DNA from: Halobacteriales archaeon YIM A00010
Lineage (GTDB): Archaea; Halobacteriota; Halobacteria; Halobacteriales; Haloarculaceae
Direction: 5' to 3'
DNA length: 64,000 nt
Assembly (NCBI GenBank): GCA_025041175.1
Contig: JAKCFJ010000001.1
Span: 1,240,001-1,304,000 of the forward strand
Shown here in pieces: positions 24,985-33,814 of this stretch; positions within the stretch are counted from its first letter, which is position 1; each line of letters opens with the position of its first letter. The position numbers were made by a program, and so were the translations under genes. The notes beneath the pieces were generated by a model that saw only the letters and a list, made by a program, of their open reading frames with translations, was not told the origin of the DNA and did no database searches.

Positions 24985-26235
24985 TCAGATCGCCTCTCTT
25001 GTGAGTCGTCCTGCGAGCGTTCCGGTCGCCAGCGAAATTCCGCTGCCCGATTTCTCTGCCGCGATGTTCGCGCCACCGAGGACGCTGCCCGCCGCCCTGA
25101 GATTCTCGAATTCGGGATCCCCCTGGTTATCGACGGGTCGGAGTTCGTCATCGGGAATAACACCAAACCGGGCGAACGGGTGATCCCCGAAGGCTTCGTC
25201 CAGAAACCAGTCGTACCGGTCCTCTGGATGGGGAACGTGGCAGTCAAAGATCGGTTCGCGCACGCCGTTCCGGTCGGAGTCGATTCCTTTGCCGACGAGT
25301 CCACCGGTTGCGAGCACGAACTCCCTCGCGTGGTAGGGGTGGGGCGCGTGGCTGCCCCGATCGACGAGCACCGACGTGATGCGGTCTTCCTCGGCCTCGT
25401 ATCCGACGACCGGAACGCCGGTGGAAACGTGGACGCCGGCCGAGTCTAGCGCCTCGAACAGCCGATCTGCCAGCCGCACCCCGGGGAGGCTCGGCGGTCC
25501 CCCCGGAAGCTCGAAGACGGACACCCCGAGGCGGGATTCGAGATCGGCCCGAACCGCAGCGGCGTCATCCTCGCCCAACAGCGCCGGAACCCCGACGCGC
25601 TCGGCACCGTCGAGGTGTGGCTCGATCGTCTCTGCGAGCGCTCGTACGGTTCGAGCGCGTTCGAGCGCCGTCGCAAACCGCGTGAGCTTCGCGTCGGCCC
25701 GGAGATCCGCCGGAAATCGAACCGTCACCCCCCGAGATTCGAACGGAACGCCAGCCGCCTCGAGGTGGTCGGCAGCCAGCGGTGCATCGAAGTCGGACAA
25801 CGATTCGAACCCGACGAGCAGCATCTCCCGATCGTCACTGGCAAGTCCGGCGGCCATCGACCGCGGATAGCGCGCCGTCGGCTTGACCGTCCCCTGTTGG
25901 GTCGGAACGAGCGCGTTCCGATCGGTGTGCCCGCCAACGTACAGATCGCCCGTGATCTCGTCGAACAGCGCCAACCCGTCCCGAACGCCGGACGCCCCAA
26001 CGACGCTGTATGGGTGGCCCGTCGGCAGCTCATCCAGCGCGTCGAACGGGTTCACGACCGGCTGCTCGCCGCCGTTCGGGTAGCCGAGCACGTCGATGAG
26101 ACCGCTCGCGTGGCGGAGCGTGCTCTCCTTGTGGGAGATGAGCCGAACGGACGCGCCCGTCCGGGCCGCCGACAGGGCGCCCACGCTTCCGGCAAGCCCC
26201 CCGCCGATGACGACCACGTCTTCGCTAATCGCCAT
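24985..26235 (-). CDS. glpB: glycerol-3-phosphate dehydrogenase subunit B
   Basis: The 416-residue flavoprotein starts [20 protein letters not shown] with the FAD-binding GxGxxG. Conserved GlpB segments include [41 protein letters not shown] and [13 protein letters not shown], ending [28 protein letters not shown]. It overlaps glpA by 11 bases and is followed by glpC. It serves as the second flavin subunit of the respiratory glycerol-3-phosphate dehydrogenase. Confidence 0.94.
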   Translation of the reverse strand: MAISEDVVVIGGGLAGSVGALSAARTGASVRLISHKESTLRHASGLIDVLGYPNGGEQPVVNPFDALDELPTGHPYSVVGASGVRDGLALFDEITGDLYVGGHTDRNALVPTQQGTVKPTARYPRSMAAGLASDDREMLLVGFESLSDFDAPLAADHLEAAGVPFESRGVTVRFPADLRADAKLTRFATALERARTVRALAETIEPHLDGAERVGVPALLGEDDAAAVRADLESRLGVSVFELPGGPPSLPGVRLADRLFEALDSAGVHVSTGVPVVGYEAEEDRITSVLVDRGSHAPHPYHAREFVLATGGLVGKGIDSDRNGVREPIFDCHVPHPEDRYDWFLDEAFGDHPFARFGVIPDDELRPVDNQGDPEFENLRAAGSVLGGANIAAEKSGSGISLATGTLAGRLTREAI

Positions 26236-27928
26236 CTGGTTCCTCCCTCCGGCCGGAGTCGGGCGCACCCGCGTCGAACGCGTCGAAGTTCACCGTTTCG
26301 TGACGGGCGGGGTCTCGATCCCGGTTCATCGTCGTTCCGTGGAGCACGTGGTTCAACATGGCTTGTGAGAGCTGCTCGCCCCACAACGCGTGTCGCTGTC
26401 CCTTCCATCGCTCCTGGTACAACTCGTCGAGCGCCGTCCGAACGGTCGGCTCCTCGTGCTCGGGGTGTAGCTCGTTCGCCATCCGGTGACAGCACAGCCC
26501 GCCTTGGCAGTTGCCCATCGAGGCGCGGGTCCGGATCCGGACGGCGTTGAGATCTGTTCCCGACTGATCGATCGCATCCTGTATCTCCGCGCGCGTGACC
26601 GCCTCACACTCACACACGACCGGGTTCGGATCGTCCGTCGTCAGCACCTCCTCGGCGCGGCTACCGAGCCGCTGGGTGCTCCGACGGCCAATGGGGGATC
26701 GAAGCCCGAACGCCTCCATGTGGTCTTGGAGTACCTCGAAATCCTCGCTGCCAGGCAACGGTTCGTCTGCGGTCCGACAGTCGGCCGTGATCCCGAACTG
26801 CTCACACACGTGATCGGCGATCCGTTCGGCCATCATCCGGTAGGTGGTGAACTTCCCCCCGACGATGCTCGTCATGCCGGCCAACCCGTCGCGCTCCTCG
26901 TGATCTAGCAGGAAGAAATCCCGTGTGATGTCCGTCGGATCCGTCGTTCCCGTTCCCGGTGGCTCGTACAACGGTCGAACGCCCCAGAACGATCGGATGG
27001 TCCGTGACTCCCGAAGGATGGGTACCAGCTTCGACAGCTCCTCGATCATCATATCGACCTCCCACCGCTCTTCGGGGTATTCTTCGGGATCGTCGACCTC
27101 CTCGTCGGTCGTTCCGAGGATCGCCGTGGTTTCGTGGGGAACGATGATGTCCGCGTCGCCCTTCGGACGACAGCGGTTGATCACGGTGTCGACCTGCCGG
27201 ACGTTCATGATCACCATCGCTCCTTTCGAGGGCCGGACCTCGATATCGACGCCGGCCAGCTCGCCGATCTGTCCGGCCCACGCCCCCGTGGCGTTCACGA
27301 CGTAGTCCGCGCGGATCTCCTCGGTCGTTCCCGGCGTCCGGTGGACGCGCTTTCCCGACCCGGAGTCATGGCGCACCTCACACCCGACAACCGCGCCGTC
27401 CTCGAGGAGCACGTCAGTCACCTCGGCGTGCGTTTCGATGCGCGCGCCGTGTTGCTCCGCGCTGACGGCGTTGGCGACACAGAGCCGAAACGGGTCGATC
27501 GCGCCGTCGGGCACGGAGATCGCCCGTTCGACATCGCCCGCCAACGCCGGTTCCTTCGTTCGTGCCTCCTCGGCCGACAGCACGGTCACCGGGATGTCAC
27601 ACTCGCGACACCCCTGCAGCTTCTCCTCGAAATACTCGTCGGAGTCCTCGGGCCGCTGGACGAACAGCCCGTCCGTCATTTCCACGCAGTGGCTAGCGAT
27701 GTCGCGCAGCACGCGGTTCTCCTCGATGCACTCTTTCGCACTGGCCTGGTCGGAGACAGCGTACCGACCACCGCTGTGGAGTAGCCCGTGCATCCGCCCG
27801 GTCGTACCGTTCGTGAGGTTCCCCTTCTCCACGAGCGTGACACCGAGCCCCCGCATGGCGAGGTCGCGGGCGATCCCACACCCGGTCGATCCACCCCCAA
27901 TCACGAGCACCTCCGGAGAGTCTACCAT
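26225..27928 (-). CDS. glpA: glycerol-3-phosphate dehydrogenase subunit A
   Basis: The 567-residue catalytic subunit oxidises glycerol 3-phosphate to dihydroxyacetone phosphate. The FAD motif [21 protein letters not shown] is at the N-terminus, followed by [15 protein letters not shown] and [20 protein letters not shown], characteristic of GlpA/GlpD. A C-terminal BFD-type [2Fe-2S] domain is shown by [17 protein letters not shown] and NCQGGLCC. It is the first gene of glpABC. No glycerol kinase gene is adjacent. An AT-rich promoter region lies upstream. Confidence 0.96.
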   Translation of the reverse strand: MVDSPEVLVIGGGSTGCGIARDLAMRGLGVTLVEKGNLTNGTTGRMHGLLHSGGRYAVSDQASAKECIEENRVLRDIASHCVEMTDGLFVQRPEDSDEYFEEKLQGCRECDIPVTVLSAEEARTKEPALAGDVERAISVPDGAIDPFRLCVANAVSAEQHGARIETHAEVTDVLLEDGAVVGCEVRHDSGSGKRVHRTPGTTEEIRADYVVNATGAWAGQIGELAGVDIEVRPSKGAMVIMNVRQVDTVINRCRPKGDADIIVPHETTAILGTTDEEVDDPEEYPEERWEVDMMIEELSKLVPILRESRTIRSFWGVRPLYEPPGTGTTDPTDITRDFFLLDHEERDGLAGMTSIVGGKFTTYRMMAERIADHVCEQFGITADCRTADEPLPGSEDFEVLQDHMEAFGLRSPIGRRSTQRLGSRAEEVLTTDDPNPVVCECEAVTRAEIQDAIDQSGTDLNAVRIRTRASMGNCQGGLCCHRMANELHPEHEEPTVRTALDELYQERWKGQRHALWGEQLSQAMLNHVLHGTTMNRDRDPARHETVNFDAFDAGAPDSGRREEPDGD

Positions 27929-28548
27929 TACGTAGACGTACGACGCCCGCTACTTTACTTTATCTCTATTGCGTATTCACCAGTAAACATAATGAACAAA
28001 TCAAGAAGATTCACCAGAGTGCTCGCAGATGCCCGCTATGTACAGCTCTCTACCGACGCATCTCCCTTCTCACCATCAACGTACCAATAGAATACTAGTA
28101 GGCTGCTACAATCCGTAAAGAATACGTGCGCCGATCGAAACCACTCCCGTACTCCAGTCACGTGGGATCAACGACCGGGGGATACACAGCGTTCGACGAA
28201 CGATATCACCAGGAGAACAGCAACCGTTTCCGGTAAGAGAGAGACCAGATGGGGGGTCGGCGGGGGATGCCTCGGCAGCGTGGTGCTGCCTCGGGGCCAC
28301 CTCATAGCGCATGGTGCGTTCCCGCGCGACATCAAGTTTATAGACGAACTCGTGTAAAAATCTTCCTATATACGCTCGATCGTCTGACAAATATAAGATG
28401 ATTAACAGTATTACGGACAGCCGTACTGACAGCCGTTGTAGGACAGTCGTGCGGCTGGGAGGATGGTGGCAGAACGTTTTTTGGAATCGAAAGCCCAGCA
28501 TCGTCGTGATCCGGAACAGGTATTAGCGCTCGGTAAGATCCAGCACAC
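27929..28548. other. intergenic region between glpA and a small membrane protein gene
   Basis: About 620 bases. The first 80 are AT-rich (including ctttactttatctc) and should hold the glpABC promoter. A GC-rich hairpin lies at 28274-28290 (GGCAGC, loop GTGGT, GCTGCC). I see no convincing gene; the longer open frames have no family signature and odd composition. Confidence 0.5.
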
Positions 28549-28836
28549 ATGCTCGGTCTCCTGTTCGTGACGCCCGGTCTCGACTCCGTATTTTTGGGCA
28601 CGGGATTGTTCGCTTTGGGCGCCGGGTTCGTGCTCGAAGCGATTCGGACACGGGATCGACGGTACGTGGCGCTCTCAATCGTGTGTGCAAGCGCGCTCGT
28701 GGCTACTCTCAGTAGTCTCGTCTCATCCGCCACGATTGCCACGTACACGCTCATCGGGGGGCAGATCGGTGGTGTGGTGTTCCTTTTCCTGTTTTTCCGC
28801 CATTGGCTTCGTTCTCCCACCACGCCCTCCCGATGA
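28549..28836 (+). CDS. small membrane protein, 95 aa
   Basis: The product starts MLGLLFVTPGLDSVFLGTGL and has three hydrophobic segments: residues about 3-27, 38-58 and 62-83, the last ending FLFLFFRHWLRS. The loop between the first two carries TRDRRY. It precedes a membrane-anchored winged-helix regulator gene in the same direction. No named family recognised. Confidence 0.6.
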   Translation: MLGLLFVTPGLDSVFLGTGLFALGAGFVLEAIRTRDRRYVALSIVCASALVATLSSLVSSATIATYTLIGGQIGGVVFLFLFFRHWLRSPTTPSR

Positions 28837-28920
28837 GCGATGTCTGTGCCACGGTCGTTTGATTCTGATCGGTCTGAATGTATCAAATGCAAGTTTGAAA
28901 CATCAAAACGATCATGGGTG

Positions 28921-29490
28921 ATGACGATATACAGTTATCTGATGAGTTTGTTGCCGCTACGCGGGGAGCCTCAATCGACCCCCAACGAGCCACGCGTTCT
29001 CGGACTCGACAACGAGGCGGCCGACGAGGCCTTCGAGACGTTAACGGCCTCGACGACACGGAAAGTGCTTTCGATTATCTACGAGCAGCCATCGACTCCC
29101 ACGGAGATCCGAGATGAGATCGACACGTCACTCCAGAACGTCCACTACCATTTGGGAAAATTGGAGGACGCGGATCTCATCAAGCCGTCCGGCGTCGGCT
29201 ACTCGGAGAAAGGGACGGAGATGACTGTGTACGCGCCGGCGAACGAGGCGGTGGTGCTGTTCGCCGGCCGCAAGTCCGATCACCTCCGTCTCCGTGATTT
29301 CCTTCGCCGGGCGCTGGGCACCGTCGCCGTGCTCGCTGGCGCGACTATCATGTTCAGTTACCTCTTCAACGTGAATCGGATGGGTGCGCCAGCCTCACAG
29401 CCTGTTGTGGTCGATTCGGTGGTGATGTTCCTTATGGGCGGTCTCTTTTCGATCTTCGTCATCGGCGTCCTGTGGCATCTCGACCGGTGA
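28921..29490 (+). CDS. winged-helix regulator with two C-terminal membrane segments
   Basis: The 189-residue product contains an ArsR-type winged helix (AFETLTASTTRKVLSIIYEQPSTPTEI, DTSLQNVHYHLGKLEDADLI, a wing with KGTEMTVYAP), then two hydrophobic segments (TVAVLAGATIMFSYLF and VVMFLMGGLFSIFVIGVLWHL). This layout, a DNA-binding domain tethered to the membrane by its C-terminus, is common in haloarchaea. I chose the ATG at 28921; 28942 is also possible. The target is unknown. Confidence 0.87.
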   Translation: MTIYSYLMSLLPLRGEPQSTPNEPRVLGLDNEAADEAFETLTASTTRKVLSIIYEQPSTPTEIRDEIDTSLQNVHYHLGKLEDADLIKPSGVGYSEKGTEMTVYAPANEAVVLFAGRKSDHLRLRDFLRRALGTVAVLAGATIMFSYLFNVNRMGAPASQPVVVDSVVMFLMGGLFSIFVIGVLWHLDR

Positions 29491-29604
29491 TCCCTTCGTC
29501 CGACGTTTCGGCTGGACCGCGCGATGCTTCAGTTGCTATTTTAGATGCTGAACTAGAAGAAAAAACGACCAACGACGAATCGATCCAGCAGGTGATCTGA
29601 TATA

Positions 29605-30006
29605 ATGGGGCTCTACGACAGAGTAACCTTCGAGGACGTGATCGATGTTGCGTTCCCAGACATCGATGCTGATCCGTTTGCGATCACGTGGCAGACAAAA
29701 TCCATCGCCCGCCACCAGCCGATGATGGAGAACTACAAAATCACCGCTGAAGGCCGTCTTTTCGAGGAAAATGCCGAGTACAAACACGTTCCCGAAGAAG
29801 AGCGCCCGGAGTACAACGAGGAGATCGGCGGATTTGAAAGCCCGATCGATACGATGCGTGGTAGCCGGCGGAAGATCCACCACGGCTGGTCGGATACGGC
29901 GTATCACGGAACGTTCGAATGTCATACTGCTATCGACGGCGACTACATCAGCCTCGAAGCGAAATTCACCGACGGCCAGCTGGTAGCGATCCCCCGCAAC
30001 GACTGA
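29605..30006 (+). CDS. phage-type hypothetical protein, 133 aa
   Basis: The product starts MGLYDRVTFEDVIDVAFPD and contains PFAITWQTKSIARHQPMMENYKI, a central HVPEEERPEYNEEIGG and the C-terminal ISLEAKFTDGQLVAI. I recognise this layout from small proteins in bacterial and archaeal viruses and prophages, function unknown. It is followed after four bases by another small gene. The two together with the antitoxin remnant suggest mobile DNA between 29.5 and 30.6 kb. Confidence 0.75.
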   Translation: MGLYDRVTFEDVIDVAFPDIDADPFAITWQTKSIARHQPMMENYKITAEGRLFEENAEYKHVPEEERPEYNEEIGGFESPIDTMRGSRRKIHHGWSDTAYHGTFECHTAIDGDYISLEAKFTDGQLVAIPRND

Positions 30007-30010
30007 GCCC

Positions 30011-30568
30011 ATGTCCCGAGAAAAGCGTACCATCGATCGAGACTGCATCGAGTGTGGGGAGACAATCCGGGTCACTATCGACGAGGATGGCACGTACGAA
30101 GATGGACATTATTTCGGCGTATTCACCGTTCCGGACGAAGACAGAGACGGTGAATACGAGAAGACAGGCGAATGGGACGGTCACGATGTCGTGAAATGGA
30201 CGGGAGAAGAGGTGTCCAACGAGTATTGGGAGTGCGATAGCTGCTACACGAACCACCGCCACCATCCCAGACGATCGTACCGACCTCATGGAGGGAGCCG
30301 TCAAAGCGGGAATCTTCGAAAACAAGAGCGACGCCGTTCGTCACGTTCTACGAGAGTACTTCGAAGAGAATCAGAACGCCCGGATTTCGGCTGCAGTATC
30401 GCTTTACGAGAAGAAAAAATCACCCTGGGTACTGCTGCCCGGCTCGCTGGCGTCAACCGGTTTGGGATGCGGGACATACTGCGAGAAGAAGGCGTTGAAC
30501 TACGATCCGGCCCTGAGGACATGGCTGGCGCGAGAGACGAAATCGACGCCGCCCGTAATCTGGAATGA
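30011..30568 (+). CDS. zinc-ribbon protein running out of frame into an antitoxin remnant
   Basis: The first 80 codons give a coherent small protein: MSREKRTIDRDCIECGETIR with a CIECGE knuckle, an acidic middle (TVPDEDRDGEYEKTGEW) and a second knuckle ECDSCY, so two Cys pairs could bind zinc. Beyond residue 80 the frame becomes arginine-rich (antitoxin DNA read out of frame) and then becomes in-frame UPF0175 sequence (EEKITLGTAARLAGVNRFGM) to the stop. So the single open frame joins two unrelated genes. The real zinc-ribbon protein probably once ended near 30250. Confidence 0.55.
   Translation: MSREKRTIDRDCIECGETIRVTIDEDGTYEDGHYFGVFTVPDEDRDGEYEKTGEWDGHDVVKWTGEEVSNEYWECDSCYTNHRHHPRRSYRPHGGSRQSGNLRKQERRRSSRSTRVLRRESERPDFGCSIALREEKITLGTAARLAGVNRFGMRDILREEGVELRSGPEDMAGARDEIDAARNLE
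30258..30568 (+). pseudogene. UPF0175 family antitoxin remnant, frameshifted
   Basis: Codons from about 30258 (ATIPDDRTDLMEGAVKAGIF, then NKSDAVRHVLREYFEENQNA) are the N-terminal half of a UPF0175-type antitoxin. The C-terminal half (EEKITLGTAARLAGVNRFGM, RDILREEGVELRSGPEDM) continues in another frame. The switch point is the A6 run at 30414-30419; one extra A would restore a single frame. The expected ATG is also missing. The stop overlaps an ATG (30565), the usual coupling to a PIN-like toxin, but the toxin reading is lost after a few codons at the cdc6 gene. Confidence 0.75.
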
Positions 30569-30592
30569 CCACTACCGACCGTCGTTCCCGAA

Positions 30593-31714
30593 TCAGTCGA
30601 TCCGTTCGAGCACCGCGGATTCCTCGTACGTCAGCGACAGCTTCCGCGACCGGCCACGACCGTCGACACTCGTGTACTCCGCGTCGATGAGATCGAGCTG
30701 ATCGAGTTTGTTGATGAGTTCGGAGTAGCGCGTGTAGCCGAGACCGGTTCGGTCTTCGAACGACTCGTACACCACGCCCGCGCGTTCGCCGTTGTGCTTC
30801 GCGACTGTTTTGACGAGCGCGATTTCGGCGTCGCTGAGGTCCCGGAGGTGCCGGGAGAGGTGGACGTACTTCGATTTGTCGTACGCTCGTTCGACATCTT
30901 CGAGCTCGACCGTGGTGCTGGCGCGCATCTCGGCGTTCAACCCGGCCCGCCGGAGGAGATCAATCCCCACCCGGAGATCGCCCCCCGTCGTGGCGGTGAG
31001 TTCTGCCACGCGATCGAGGATGTCAGCCCCGGCAACGCCCTCGTGAAACCCGCGATCGACGCGCTCTTGGAGAACGTCCACGATCTCCGGTTCGTCGTAC
31101 CGGGGGAAGTACACCTCCTCGGGCCGAAACACGCTCTGAACGCGGGTATCCAGCTCCTCGATGATGTCGAGATCCAGATCGGAGGAGACGAGAATCACCC
31201 CGATCTTCGCGCCAGTGTGGGCTTCGTGTGCGCGCAACAGGGAATACAGCGTGTCCGACGCCTCACCTTCGTAAAAGAGGTAGTTCACGTCGTCGAGCGC
31301 GACAGCGAGCACTTCTTCCTCCTCGACGAGACGATCGGTAATCTGTCCGAAGAGCTTTTTGAATGAGATGCCGCTCGTGGGTGGCTCGTACTCGAACATC
31401 TCCTCGAACAGCCGAGAAAAGACCGCGTACCGGGTCGAATCGACCTGGCAGTTCACGTGGGAGACGTTCACGCTCGTGTGCGTCTGGAGGTCGGACGCGA
31501 GCAACTGCAAGGCAGTCGTTTTCCCCGTTCCCGACGGTCCTCGTACCATCACGTTCAGCGGGCGCGACCCACGGACGGCGGGACGCAGGGCGTACTGGAG
31601 CTGTCGCGTCTGGTCCTCCCGGTGGAGGAACGTTTCGGGGACGTAGTCGATCTCGAAGACGTGCTCGTCCCGAAACACGGTTTCGTCCCACGACAGCATC
31701 TCCTCATCCGACAT
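30593..31714 (-). CDS. Orc1/Cdc6 family replication initiator-like protein
   Basis: The 373-residue product is an AAA+ ATPase of the Orc1/Cdc6 family. Walker A is GPSGTGKTT; Walker B reads AVALDDVNYLF, with DD rather than the usual DE; sensor 1 is GVILVSSDLDL, and the arginine region follows FRPEEVYFPRYDEPEIVDVL. A C-terminal winged helix is seen in GLGYTRYSELINKLDQLDLI. It probably binds origin DNA, but no origin repeat is evident nearby. The ATG at 31714 gives MSDEEMLSWDETVF, typical of the family. Confidence 0.93.
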   Translation of the reverse strand: MSDEEMLSWDETVFRDEHVFEIDYVPETFLHREDQTRQLQYALRPAVRGSRPLNVMVRGPSGTGKTTALQLLASDLQTHTSVNVSHVNCQVDSTRYAVFSRLFEEMFEYEPPTSGISFKKLFGQITDRLVEEEEVLAVALDDVNYLFYEGEASDTLYSLLRAHEAHTGAKIGVILVSSDLDLDIIEELDTRVQSVFRPEEVYFPRYDEPEIVDVLQERVDRGFHEGVAGADILDRVAELTATTGGDLRVGIDLLRRAGLNAEMRASTTVELEDVERAYDKSKYVHLSRHLRDLSDAEIALVKTVAKHNGERAGVVYESFEDRTGLGYTRYSELINKLDQLDLIDAEYTSVDGRGRSRKLSLTYEESAVLERID

Positions 31715-31825
31715 TCCAGGTTCACTTCGCCTGCGAGGACACATAAGGATTTGGCGCGGACGAACGCGAAACGCCAGCAATGCGTATCAGGAAAGATTAT
31801 CCGTAAGCGTTCGTACGATCACAAA

Positions 31826-32977
31826 ATGGAGATCGTAGACTACGAACTGTTCGAAGTCCCGCCGCGCTGGCTGTTCCTCAAAGTGTCGACGGACACAGGA
31901 CTCGTGGGGTGGGGAGAGCCGATCGTCGAGGGGCGAGCGAGAACCGTCCGTAGCGCTGTCGAGGAGTTGATGGACACCTACCTGCTCGGGAACGATCCCC
32001 GCGACATCGAGAAACACTGGCAGACGATGTACCGCGGCGGGTTCTATCGGGGCGGTCCCGTGTTGATGTCAGCGATCGCCGGTATCGATCAGGCCCTGTG
32101 GGACATCAAAGGAAGACACCACCAAGCACCCGTCTACGAACTGCTCGGCGGCCGGGCACGCGACCGTATCAGGGTGTACCAGTGGATCGGCGGCGATGAA
32201 CCGTCCGCGGTGGGCGCGGCCGCCCGCGAGCAGGTCGACGCCGGATTCACCGCGCTCAAGATGAACGGAACGGCGGAGGTCCGCCACATCGACTCGCCGG
32301 CCGTAGTCGAGGACGCTGTCGAACGGCTGTCGGAGGTCCGCAGCGCCGTCGGCACCGACGTCGACATCGCCGTCGATTTTCACGGTCGGGTCTCGAAGTC
32401 GATGGCCAAACGACTGGCCAAGGCGTTAGAACCCTACGATCCGATGTTCATCGAGGAACCCGTGCTCCCCGAGCACAACGAGTCGCTCCCAGCGATCGCC
32501 GACTGTACGACGACACCGATTGCTACCGGTGAACGCATGTACTCGCGGTGGGATTTCAAGGAACTGCTCGAACAGGGCGCCGTCGATCTGATCCAGCCCG
32601 ATCTCAGCCACGCCGGCGGCATCACCGAGGTCCACAAGATCGCATCGATGGCGGAAGCGTACGACGTGGCCATCGCCCCCCACTGTCCGCTCGGACCGAT
32701 CGCGCTGGCGTCCTGCGTGCAGGTAGACGCTACCTCGCCCAACGCCCTCATCCAGGAGCAGAGTCTCGACATCCATTACAACACCGGCAGCGACGAGACC
32801 GAATACCTCGCCGATCCCTCCTTGTTTGAGTACGATGGGGGTTACATCGAGCTACCGACCGAGCCGGGACTCGGCATCCGGATCGACGAGGAGACGGTGC
32901 GCGAACGCGCCCAGGCGGACGTCGACTGGCACAACCCCGTCTGGGAGTACCCCGACGGGAGCGTCGCGGAGTGGTGA
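31826..32977 (+). CDS. dgoD: mandelate racemase/enolase-superfamily dehydratase, galactonate dehydratase-like
   Basis: The 383-residue product starts MEIVDYELFEVPPRWLFLKV and continues TDTGLVGWGEPIVEGRARTV, very like D-galactonate dehydratase. Metal ligands are placed in DIAVDFHG, MFIEEPVLPEH and IATGERMYSRWDF, and the C-terminal active-site His in APHCPLGPIALAS. The enzyme would convert a sugar acid to the 2-keto-3-deoxy acid. No other sugar-acid gene is adjacent, so the exact substrate is uncertain. The ATG at 31826 is preferred over a long upstream extension that overlaps the cdc6 gene. Confidence 0.88.
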   Translation: MEIVDYELFEVPPRWLFLKVSTDTGLVGWGEPIVEGRARTVRSAVEELMDTYLLGNDPRDIEKHWQTMYRGGFYRGGPVLMSAIAGIDQALWDIKGRHHQAPVYELLGGRARDRIRVYQWIGGDEPSAVGAAAREQVDAGFTALKMNGTAEVRHIDSPAVVEDAVERLSEVRSAVGTDVDIAVDFHGRVSKSMAKRLAKALEPYDPMFIEEPVLPEHNESLPAIADCTTTPIATGERMYSRWDFKELLEQGAVDLIQPDLSHAGGITEVHKIASMAEAYDVAIAPHCPLGPIALASCVQVDATSPNALIQEQSLDIHYNTGSDETEYLADPSLFEYDGGYIELPTEPGLGIRIDEETVRERAQADVDWHNPVWEYPDGSVAEW

Positions 32978-33085
32978 CGAGCGCGTCGAGCCGGTCGCAG
33001 CTCGGTTCCAAATCACTTGCGTGATTTATCGTCGATCGGAGCGGAAAAACGAGGAGCCATCCCTTCCGAGGTAGTACACAGGGGC

Positions 33086-33802
33086 ATGCTCGGAAGGATC
33101 GGTCGGATGCTCGGTGCTGTCGTCCGGATCGTGTTCGGGATTGTGGTGCTGTCGTTGCTGCTCTCCGCGGCGGTCTCGATGGGGGTGATCGATGTCGGCC
33201 CGGTAGACGACGGAACGATAGACACACCGGAGCCACTCCCTGACTGGCCGCTCGTGTGGGAGGTTCCGGTCGACACCGATCCCGCGGAGCAAGGGCCACG
33301 AACTGATCCGACCGCCACGAACGGGAGTGAACCGCACACGGACGATCCGGGCACCACGCGCCTCGAAGCCGGCGAGTCGTCGGTCAGCTCGGAGGAGATC
33401 GAAGCCCGCATCCACGACCGAATCAACGCGATCCGGTCGGAAAACGACCTCTCGCAGCTCGATCACGACGACGAGATCGCCAGCATCGGACGGGCCCACA
33501 GCTACGACATGGCCGAACGAGACTACTTCAGCCACGTCAGCCCCGAAGGAGCTGGACCCGACGACAGGCTCGGTGACCTGTATCCGAGCACGTGTCGAGC
33601 CGTCGGAGAGAACCTCGCGTACGTGGGGACCGCTGGAGCCACCGACGCCGACGAAATCGCGGAGCGGATCGTCGACGGATGGATGAATTCGGAGGGACAC
33701 CGCGAGAACGTTCTCACTGGTCGGTGGGACAGCCAGGGCATCGGCGTCTACATCGACGGCCAGCGGGTGTACGCCACAGAGAACTTCTGTGACGAGTGGT
33801 AA
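33086..33802 (+). CDS. membrane-anchored CAP (SCP/PR-1) domain protein
   Basis: The 238-residue product has an N-terminal membrane segment (IVFGIVVLSLLLSAAVSMGVI), a Pro/Thr/Asp-rich linker and a C-terminal CAP domain: IHDRINAIRSENDLSQLDHD, IGRAHSYDMAERDYFSHVSP, GENLAYVG and GWMNSEGHRENVLTGRWDSQGIGVY. The CAP-site His residues are in RAHSYD and SEGHRENV. It is probably a surface protein of unknown role. Start chosen at MLGRIGRMLGAV to place the membrane helix at the N-terminus. Confidence 0.9.
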   Translation: MLGRIGRMLGAVVRIVFGIVVLSLLLSAAVSMGVIDVGPVDDGTIDTPEPLPDWPLVWEVPVDTDPAEQGPRTDPTATNGSEPHTDDPGTTRLEAGESSVSSEEIEARIHDRINAIRSENDLSQLDHDDEIASIGRAHSYDMAERDYFSHVSPEGAGPDDRLGDLYPSTCRAVGENLAYVGTAGATDADEIAERIVDGWMNSEGHRENVLTGRWDSQGIGVYIDGQRVYATENFCDEW

Positions 33803-33814
33803 ATCGAGATACTG

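Noticed and set aside
28106-28501. 131-codon frame between glpA and the 28549 gene
   Set aside because: Cys/His/Arg-rich composition unlike haloarchaeal proteins, with a GC hairpin inside; more likely non-coding.
30593-31825. Replication origin next to orc/cdc6
   Set aside because: No repeated ORB-like motif or AT-rich unwinding element seen in the short flanks. A motif search could overturn this.
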